NCBI GenBank assembly: GCA_037903475.1
Contig: JBAJFG010000560.1
Coordinates: forward strand, 992,001-1,056,000
Direction of reading: 5' to 3'
DNA: 64,000 bases
Origin: Ancylostoma caninum
Lineage: Eukaryota > Nematoda > Chromadorea > Rhabditida > Ancylostomatidae
The notes under the pieces are model-generated. The model made no database searches and was not told where the DNA came from. It was given only the letters and a program-made list of their open reading frames with translations. This document shows, piece after piece, positions 55,761-64,000 of this stretch; positions within the stretch are counted from its first letter, which is position 1; each line of letters begins with the position of its first letter. Position numbers and translations under genes: made by a program.

Positions 55761-57764
55761 TATCTCAGGCTCGCTATCTCGTGTTTTAGACTCAAGAATG
55801 TCTGCTACAAATAAAGTGGATATTATGATTGGAGTTTAGAGTTCAGCAAGGATTTGTGGGGAAATAATGAGCGTGAAGTTAGTTCACACCACCATTTTTT
55901 TACATCCATCGTATTTGCTGGGTGATTAGAGTACTCCTGAAAGTAAGGCATCTGACTCCCTCAGTGTGAGGGTTTTAGGACACAGGGTTAGCCGTAATCA
56001 CAAACACCCATTCGACAACCACACTACCACCTCGTATCTACTCCCCCTTCTCTCTTTGTGTATCAAAGACCTTACAGCTCCTGGCGGGCCCGCTGTGCTG
56101 TATGATCTGCGTTTTGACGTTCTGATTGTCGGTACATCCGCAGGCTTCATGGATGTCATCTTTCTCGTTCACGATCGACTCGGTTGTATCGCGCGGTATG
56201 CAGGTTCGGAGCACTGAAATGTACTACATGCAACTTCTACACATATACAAGCCACATCCGAACCCCAGACAAAATCCTATCAGTCTCATGCTAACGACAT
56301 TCAAGACAGTCGAGTACCAGAAATGATTGCGGCGATAAAAGTACCGCTCAAGGAAAAAAGAAGATAGTTGAAACGTTTTTTTTTCAACGGGTAATAATTC
56401 AACACTTATCATGCTACTGCAGCATTTGCTTTCCTTAAATTCACTTATCCCTATTTTCAACTCAGGAAATTCGCTATACAGGAAATTATTGGTTCACCTC
56501 GCACCTTCCTTGCAAAGAGCTGCCTTATCTTCAGCCAAATTTTCATGTTACTGTGCGGAGAGCTATGTATCAGTAAAACGGCCGGTGGATTTTTTATACC
56601 CTATGTCGGCAGATTTTCCTCTCGCAGGCCGGGCTAAGTGCATGGAACGCTAACCAAGCAAGTCAACGATGGTCACGTTGATTTTCTACCTAATAAATGA
56701 GGTAATGTTAGTGTTGCGTAGTAGACTTTATAGAAGACGATGTGCACAAGAAAATCATCGGCAGCACATTCATGAATTATACAAGGGCAGATGTAGGTGT
56801 CCTACAGGGCTACATCTGTGCTACAAGGAGATCCCATATCAGTGGTGGAATTCATGGACAGCAGCGAGAAGTAGCGTATTCTGTATCAACTGTCGCTGCG
56901 TCCGGCTTGGCCCACTCCTGTTTGTCCTCATTGGTAAAATTGGTACTCACGAACGAGTATGAAGCGGGGGACTGAGTGCTTTAGGTGTTCAAATAGATAA
57001 TAAATACAAAGTAACGATGTCTTTATTCAAACTGACTTTTGGCAGAAGCCTTGGCCAGTTCACGGTGCATGAAAATTCTATTTTGAGAAATTTCACTCAC
57101 AATTTTCATGGAAATGACTTCAATCGCAACTGCTCCTCATTCGGACCTATCGTACATAATTATAGATGTTAATTCCATAAGAAGTTTAAGTGCAATTCTC
57201 CTCCTTCTTCCCGACTTCTAGCACATGGAATGACCCAAAATTTTTGGGCCGGTGTTTATGACTATCTATGACCATGGCGTTTTTGAACAGCGTATGTTTG
57301 ACATGTTTTATTTTCAAAACATAGGTGGGAGTTTCTAATTGTATTTAATAGTACCATCTCATACCCTGTACAGATATAGAAACCATTTCCCGAATTGCTT
57401 TGTTGCTTCCCCACGATAGTGTGCGTAGCTTTCAAGCTGTTTGATCGGAACTTGGGGTATCTTTCACCGAACCGAGAATGACCAATCAGACCGGCGGAGT
57501 GCCACAGGGGGCAAGCGAATGAACCAGCTGTCAAATCCGTAGGATCGCATAAAAACTGCAAATCTATACTGAATGTATTCTTGACCCCATTACTAGACCC
57601 TGAGTGAGGCTCAACGCCGGAATATAAGTTCGCAGAACTGTGTACCGACTGGAGAGTTGGACAGGTAGCATGCTCACCCGAGCTTACTCAGGAATGGTAT
57701 CGCACGCGTATGGGCTTTCCTCGGCAGCGCTTAGTGAACGCAGTGGTCCCGCGGCGAGCTTTTA
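55761..57764. other. No recognised gene
   Basis: Several short open frames show no recognised domain or splice pattern. An exon-like reading cannot be defended. Confidence 0.35.
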
Positions 57765-59036
57765 CAGGGGTATCAAACAGTTTCCGGCCTGCACACTTGT
57801 AGACTAGCTACGGCAGTGAAATTTTAAAGGGAATAAATATGCATCCCTCGAAGTCCAAAACACCCTTTGTTTTCATTTCATTTCATTAGACTTATCTAGT
57901 TTCATAAGAATTTTTATCACCAGAATATAAGCACGGAACGTAGACTCTTTTTCGTTGTTTTGTTCCGCTGAAGTGCCGTTTCAGATTTTGTCGCGGATTC
58001 TAGTAGCTAGTCCCTATATCCCATCTATGAACCGGCTGAATTAGCGAAATGCATCGCACTGTCATGAAGCAATACAATTTTGAAAAAAGGATGTCTCATT
58101 GAAGAGCCCGAATTCTATGGTTGAATTTCTGCAGTCATTTTTCTTGGCTAGTTTCGAAAAGGGGTGGAACGAAGTAGCACTGCAATAATCCACTTCATTG
58201 GCGTTTACGAACAAGTGGTTAGATGACACGATCTTTTCTCTATCGCACAGAACTTTGGGCGAGACGTTTTCACCTCTGCTTCCGTGTTCAATCGCGCTGC
58301 TCTCAGAGATCTGCCCGTCTGACCCATTACTCCGCACTTGGAACTTCAGAACTTGGCAGTGAATTCTCCACTTATCGGCAGTAAAAACACTACAAAATCT
58401 CTTTTCCGCTTTCTACAACACCCCCCCCCCCCCCTCCCCCTAAAAAACCTTCTTTGGATATTCAACTGGAATTTTCTTGTCGAACGCCGAAAGGTTTTAG
58501 AGACTAAATGTTCTGCGAAGGTTAAAATTATTAGAAGGTTGCTTAGAAAATTTCTAAAGGAAGTTTTAAATAGCTTGGATCCTTGCACACTTTCTGCTCC
58601 CAAAGTCTGCGATGCTCAGCAATTTTTTCTACAGTCGCAGTAATCTGTCTTCGTCTTGTCTCTTCTCGTTGATCAGAGGTCGCTCCGTTTCTAACCGATT
58701 GTCACTCCACTAAAAACATTGAGTTCCAAAATTCTATGTGAGAATGCTGGAAGAGAAGAGGTCCTCTTTTTTCAGAATTTGGGGGTGGATTTAGATTTTG
58801 TAAAATACAGTTCGTTTACGAAACAAAAAATCGTCGGTTGCCTCTCGTTGGATACGCATTTTTTGAGAGATAACCATGCCTTGGCTTGAGTAGAACATTC
58901 TTATTTCTGGGAGGTCTAATGGAATCTCATGAAGCTTTGCAAACTAACATGAAAGCTTCACCCTACATGATGCTCCCGAAACTCTACAGAAATATGGAAC
59001 GAGCGAGCGGAGGCCGGAAACTTTTTGATACCCCTG
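57765..59036. mobile_element. TIR element, 1,272 bp (CAGGGGTATC ends)
   Basis: CAGGGGTATCAAACAGTTTC and, inverted at the right end, CAGGGGTATCAAAAAGTTTC form about 28-bp TIRs flanked by TA. The interior has a 14-bp poly-C run (58,421-58,434) and no transposase domain. The TA flank favours Tc1/mariner, although the end sequence is also compatible with other families. Confidence 0.65.
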
Positions 59037-59039
59037 TAG

Positions 59040-59130
59040 ATCCGCGCCGTACTCATCTCGTCTGATGAATTGTTGCAGTGGACCACGTTTTCACCCGAGC
59101 CTCAGCCTACCTGACGAGTCTCGCAGGGCT
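59040..59130. repeat. Dispersed repeat, inverted partner of 60,720-60,815
   Basis: The complement of this stretch and 60,720-60,815 share AGCCCTGCGAGACTC, GGCTGAGGC and CAGACGAGATG in order with moderate divergence. Confidence 0.55.
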
Positions 59131-60168
59131 CGCAGAGCCTCCGCCAAAATGGAGATGCGCCTAAGCTCTGAAGCTCAACCACCGGCTTATATTTATTTCC
59201 TCGCTTAAAAATTGTGGTAGCCCCGCAAAACTTTCTACCCATCTTTCTCTGCTTCCATTGGTCACGACAATTATGGATACAGTCGCCGATGATAAAGGAG
59301 AGAGGCAGTGTTTTGAAGATTTCGCGGTGGGACCAGCGTTCTCCGCTGGCGGTGATATTGTATAATATACCTGTCCAGAGCGCCGCATCGCAGTGCTTTG
59401 TCCAGGAACTGTGAACCATCTTACATTCAGCCCAATCCCACTGGAAAAAAAAATCACCTGTCCAGAGCGCCGCCGCGGTTAGTGTGGATGACAGTGATTT
59501 TCAGCAAATCTTCATGGTGTATTTGTTGTCGTGACCATCACTTATCCCAAATCCTCTCCAACAATGATAACAGCAACCTGAGGTGACAAATTTAATTTTT
59601 TAGAATTTATTGGCCTAATACCTCCTCTACTCACAGCATGGTCTTATTTCTGGATCATTAGCTATTCTGAATTTAATTAGGGATCGAAACCCGTCTGTGA
59701 CAAGCTTCATAACAAGATCCTACAGCCGGCAATAGCTCATTCGTCCTTCTCCGGCATGACCTCAAAAAAAAAAAGCATGGATTGCCAGATTTTTGTGGCG
59801 TTTTTCGTGCATGACTCTTTTCATGAAATCCATAAAACTCATCAGTTTTCGGAAAAGATTTTGTAGGACTCTTCCTTCTGCGTCTGGTTGTGTGAAAGAT
59901 CTAAACGCCGTTGAGCATTAGAAGCAGCATTTGCCTACTTTACTATCTTAAATGCGGCCTGATGGGTACTGAATCCAAGCAGATATTTTACGAAAGAAAC
60001 TCGTGAGCAACATGTATAGTTCTAAATAACTATGAATATAAAACTTATTCTAGCCATAGTGTAAGTCTCCCATTTATCTTGCTTTGAATTCCTAGCTAAA
60101 TGCCTTGGATTCTACCTAGTGTAATGTAGTTATTCCCATGCCTATCGTTAAATCTTTGTTTTCAGACC

Positions 60169-60338
60169 GGTGAACTTCGACAGCGCCAGGATACTGTATA
60201 AGGAGAGGAGGAGCCCAATCGAGGATGTCGATGAGGCAGAGAGGTCAACATCTGGGCATCATCACGTCTTCGGCAGCGGCATCTACTCGTTCCATGTCCT
60301 GGCCGAACGTTCATGGCTGTCTTCTATATTTATGTAGC
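60169..60338 (+). CDS. Possible terminal exon of an unknown gene
   Basis: A strong acceptor (CTTTGTTTTCAG) is followed by an open frame reading PVNFDSARILYKERRSPIED then VDEAERSTSGHHHVFGSGIY and ending in a stop at 60,338. The composition looks coding, but I do not recognise the family and could not place an upstream exon. Confidence 0.3.
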
Positions 60339-61628
60339 TCATAATCGTCGTGCCTTCTGTATGGATGTGAATGAGGATAAATTCTGAGTAATGAGAATCT
60401 TGTGTTTGACATGCCAGAGGCCATTTTTGGGATTAAAATGGTACGATCATTAAGAAAATGATCGTAACCATTACTTTTCAGATAACTCAATAAGGCAAAC
60501 GCAGCGGAACCTGCTAAGCCACACCCCCAAGAAATGGAAGGCATGCATTGCTGCATGAGGAAGAACTGCTGCATTCCGACTGCTGCGAGCAGCAAACCCC
60601 GTGTTTCGGCTGTGTTGAGGGGCTAGCTGCTGCTCGATTAGCTGTAGTGTCGTTCAACCTGCGTTTTCCCCTTCATGACCGGCGTTCTACCTGCTCCTTG
60701 CCATGTGGCGGGAGGTTTTTAGGTGAGCCCTGCGAGACTCATCAGGCCGGCTGAGGCCCAGGTGAAACCGTGGCCTGGTCAGACGAGATGCGTGCGGGTG
60801 CGGCACAGATCTGGAAATCCGCCGCGTCCACTAAGCGCTGCCGAATCATGCGCGTACGCTATCGCGACTATTTTTGGATGGGCTTGAGTAAGCATGCACT
60901 TACCCAAGTCTACGATAGGAAACCCAAGTCTACAATAGGGACCCAGCCTTGCGCCCAGACTGAGCTGCGACTCTAGGTTTGAGGCATACGAACCAGTTCA
61001 TCGCCCCCGAAACAAAGCCTTCGCGTGACAAACACAGTTCGTGGGGCGACAAAATAAGCTTTCACTTCGCGGTGTAGCTGCTGTTAAAACGTGTTCGGCC
61101 TCTGTTCGCCGTCCCGGAATCTCTGAGTAGTTAAGAGATTCCTGAGTCTTGGCTTTTCCATTCTCTTCACCAACCTCGAGCCAGAGCACCGCTTCGTGGT
61201 GCTCTGTCTCGGATCCGTGCGCCACGTTACCTCTGGGATTGGTAAACTCTGTCTGAGGCTGGCAGTGCCTGTCTGTGGCCGGGTGACTCAGCACCTAAGA
61301 GGGTCGAGAGAGTGCCGACTTTTTCGTTTTACAATGGCATTTCCGGGGACAAGCATGGAGATTCGCGGAACGAAGACACGGAAAGATTGAAGAGGGTTCC
61401 ACACACCTACAGGAAACTCATTTCTCAGTTCATCGAGAATGAGAACTCGAGAGCTTCCCTCCCTGCAGCTACTACAGTGCGTTTGATAATTATAGGGACA
61501 CCCGATTTTTTGATCTAGCGAGCTTCAACGTGAACCAATCAAACCGATTTTTTTTCATTCGATCCTGGATTTGAAATAAGCTCGAGAGGTTTACTTTCCA
61601 TCAACATAATCGATATCTATGGTTTTTG

Positions 61629-62766
61629 TAGAGGCAGATATTTGGATTTGATGGAACGATTTATCCAGAAGGCGGAGACTAACAGTGCAATTGTTACCAG
61701 TGGGTTCTTCCCCATTTGGTGCTAGTCCAAACATCCTATTTTCCAGAGTAGTGAAGGTGTTCCAGAACAGGCTCGGTCGAAGATTGATCTTAGTTTCTTG
61801 AAGTGTCCTTTTAAGTATTTCAGCACAGAAATTCCAGCTGCATTAAGCATGACTCCATTGAGGATTTGTGTTAGAAAACTTTTGTGCTAGGAATTAGTGT
61901 TCACAAGCATTTTTCAGGTACAAGGCGTCGAGTTTGTGGCAATTTTTTCGTGCTCTGGTAACCTGACTCACTGTATTTACTTTAGCCGAAGCAAAGGTTT
62001 GTCATAGGTTACCCCTAAGATGTGGTGTCAAATGAACACACAAGATTTTTCATGTCTTGACGCTGAACTTTAGTTGGTAGAAAGGCGATAAACAACCTAC
62101 GCCGTGCACGAGATGCGATTGCCACTGCACGTAATCGCTCCCTGAACTCCACCATGGAGAGAAAACATATTTATGGCCTTAATTGTTCGACTTGGCCTCT
62201 TTTCTGTTCGAATCGACCGAATTCCAATTTATTAGTAAGATCAGACTATCTTTCTGGAAAAAAGATTAAGTTTCTCAAGACGGTACTTGGCAGGCGAAGA
62301 TGGCTTCTTCGAGGATGTCATATCGTGCACGGCGTAGGCGTAGAGACATTTGGAAAAATCCTGTGTGATCATTTAACACCACATCTGAGGGGTTACCTCT
62401 GACAAAGTTTGTTTTGGTTAAAGAAAGTGCAGTCATCCCGTGAGCCAGGCTACCAGAGCACGAAAAAGCTGCCACAAACTCGACGCCTTGTACCTAAAAA
62501 ATGCTTGTGAACACTAAGTACTAGCAGAAAAGTTTTCTAACACAAATTCTAAGTGGAACCATGTTTAAGGCAGCTGGCATTTTTGTGCTGAAAAACTTAA
62601 AAGGACAATTCAAGAAACTAAGATCAATCTTTTACCGAACCTTCACTACTCTGGAAAATAGGTTGTTTGGACTAGCACCAAATAGGGAAGAATCCAATGT
62701 TAGCAATTGCACTGTTAGTCCCCAGTTTTTGGGTAAATCGTTTTATCAAGTCCAAGTGTCCCTATA
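61629..62766. mobile_element. Long-TIR element, copy 2 (TATAGGG ends)
   Basis: Paralogue of 20,869-21,997 with inverted halves of about 450-560 bp. The left end is eroded and the right end is TCCAAGTGTCCCTATA. The related short end TATAGGGACACCCGATTTTT lies at about 61,497, matching the arrangement at copy 1. Similarity between the two loci continues about 70 bp beyond the right end (GGTTTTTCTA ... GATGATGTTA), so the true element may be longer. Confidence 0.6.
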
Positions 62767-64000
62767 ATTTTGAAACACTGGTTTTTCTATCTTTCTCTTT
62801 AAAAACCATGGATATCGATGATGTTAACGAGAAGCATTTGGAGACATTTGGAGAAGACAGATGTTTTCTATCCAATGATAACAATGTTTCATTGCCAGAG
62901 GATGGTTGTCTCCAGAATGAGAAAGATGTCATTGATTGGCTTTTCACTAGGGATTCATTGTTCCAAAAAAAAAAAAACTACAGACAGTGGCCCTCGTTGC
63001 GTTCGTGATCGTGATGTGATTGAGCCGAACAACCTCTAACATCTAACAACCAAACCTTGAACAAAGTCGACCACCCGGTTCATCTAATAGACGTTGACAC
63101 ACCAGTCCAACAAGCACGAGGGAATCAAAGAAACGCTTTGCGATGGCAAGGAATACTTACAACTAACTCCATCTAGTAAGCCACAATACGATGTGCGACT
63201 TTGAAGAGGTGCCATTATTATGATTCTCCGTAGTGATATCACATCGCGGCTGTGCAACGGTACGTGTTCAGAAGTGTTATCACTCATGTGTGAGAATCCA
63301 TGCTTTTGCAATGTAATGGGTTGAGCAATAAGTTCGAGCGGTTTTTCAGGGGCACTGGATGTTTTTTGCGGACTAAATTAACTGGACTTAGATGTTGCTA
63401 AGAATAACATTCTCAGTGGTTGTTCTTTACAACTAGAGCGAAACCTAGCGGATGGACGTCTGATTTTCCCTAGAACTCTGTATTCAGGGAAAGGACATCC
63501 TCAGGCTAAAATTAACCTCTCTGAGGCGGGAATACATTTTTTTTTCACCGTCCTTTCAGAAGAGTTTGCTTCTCTCAAGATGTCGTTGATATATTTCGCC
63601 TGTTGAGCTGCATTCACTCCACGATAGAAGGGGAACAGTAGGTGTAGTCGGAGGTTGGCGTCCTATTTGAACTGGAACTTCATACCTCAGGCGATAGAAA
63701 ATGAAGTGTGGGGAGAATCGAGGAATTCGATTAGAATTTTTGTAAAGAGCAAGCCCTATAAAATGGTTCCTGATACGCTATCAAAAAAAATTCGATTCCA
63801 GGTAAATAATCGAGATGAAAACAAACCGCAGGAACTTATTGCCCAACCCAATGGAAATTTAATAAACACTCGTACAGCATTCATAACGTGTTCCCCTCTT
63901 GATCGTCATGGTGGAGCTCCCGGATTAGATTTTCGCAGGCTGCAGTACCCCCATAAGATTATCATTCGACATGAGCATCAATAGGAGTCAAGGACAGACA
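62767..64000. other. No recognised gene
   Basis: Two open frames (62,697-63,008; 63,655-63,984) have no domain I recognise. The first begins MDIDDVNEKHLETFGEDRCF immediately beyond the repeat and could be a fragment of the element's own gene; that is speculation. Confidence 0.3.

Noticed and set aside
56669..56975. Reverse-transcriptase-like remnant (ADVGVLQG)
   Set aside because: Only a few residues resemble an RT motif; flanking motifs are absent.
57262..57561. Possible protein fragment with cysteines and tryptophan on the minus strand
   Set aside because: No recognisable family and no flanking splice pattern.

Overview
This window is repeat-dense nuclear DNA from an invertebrate, most likely a clade V nematode of strongylid or hookworm type. 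The evidence is short-to-huge introns with TTTCAG-like acceptors, a minus-strand gene that reads as the nematode RIM protein UNC-10, an intact Tc1-type transposase with introns, RTE and CR1-like retroelements, and several nematode-style miniature DNA transposons. The organism assignment is inference; the gene and repeat calls come from the sequence. There are no prokaryotic operons, no rRNA and no convincing functional tRNA gene.

Positions 1-30,230 (minus strand) are one gene: the 5' two-thirds or less of an unc-10/RIM orthologue. I reconstruct 18 exons, from the start codon at 30,218 to an exon ending at 3,871. All reading phases agree except one apparent single-base gap. In order they encode the conserved acidic/helical N-terminus, an eight-cysteine zinc finger, a long Ser/Gln/Pro-rich linker and a full PDZ domain. 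The C2 domains must lie in unrecognised exons in 1-3,870 or beyond the left edge. The introns are inflated by insertions. The 7.0-kb intron at 5,919-12,955 holds a Helitron (6,797-9,741) and a 2.3-kb near-perfect foldback element (10,427-12,750). The 7.95-kb intron at 17,231-25,182 holds a CR1-like RT fragment, a TTAA-flanked piggyBac-type MITE, a (GA)n tract, a TIR element, and a tandemly duplicated TTCGAA-rich repeat that was hit by a hAT-like element, itself carrying a Tc1-type MITE.

Positions 30,231-64,000 contain no gene I can name apart from transposons. They hold a foldback element (31,268-31,745), a full-length four-exon Tc1-type transposase (32,660-33,911, minus), a 5'-truncated RTE copy with 14-bp target duplications (34,194-34,794, minus), and an RTE endonuclease ORF (35,147-36,136, plus). 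They also hold a second Helitron (40,538-46,983) carrying about 89 copies of a 60-bp minisatellite, a second TTCGAA element (47,194-48,575), a 2.9-kb inverted-repeat element with an inserted piggyBac-type MITE (52,849-55,760), and further TIR elements at 57,765-59,036 and 61,629-62,766.

The two strongest structural observations are these. (1) Two non-autonomous Helitrons are defined to the base (A|TC...CTAG|T), share termini and a 60-bp minisatellite, and differ more than tenfold in array length. (2) Paralogous copies in the same window act as empty sites for several insertions, so insertion order and target-site duplications can be read without outside data.
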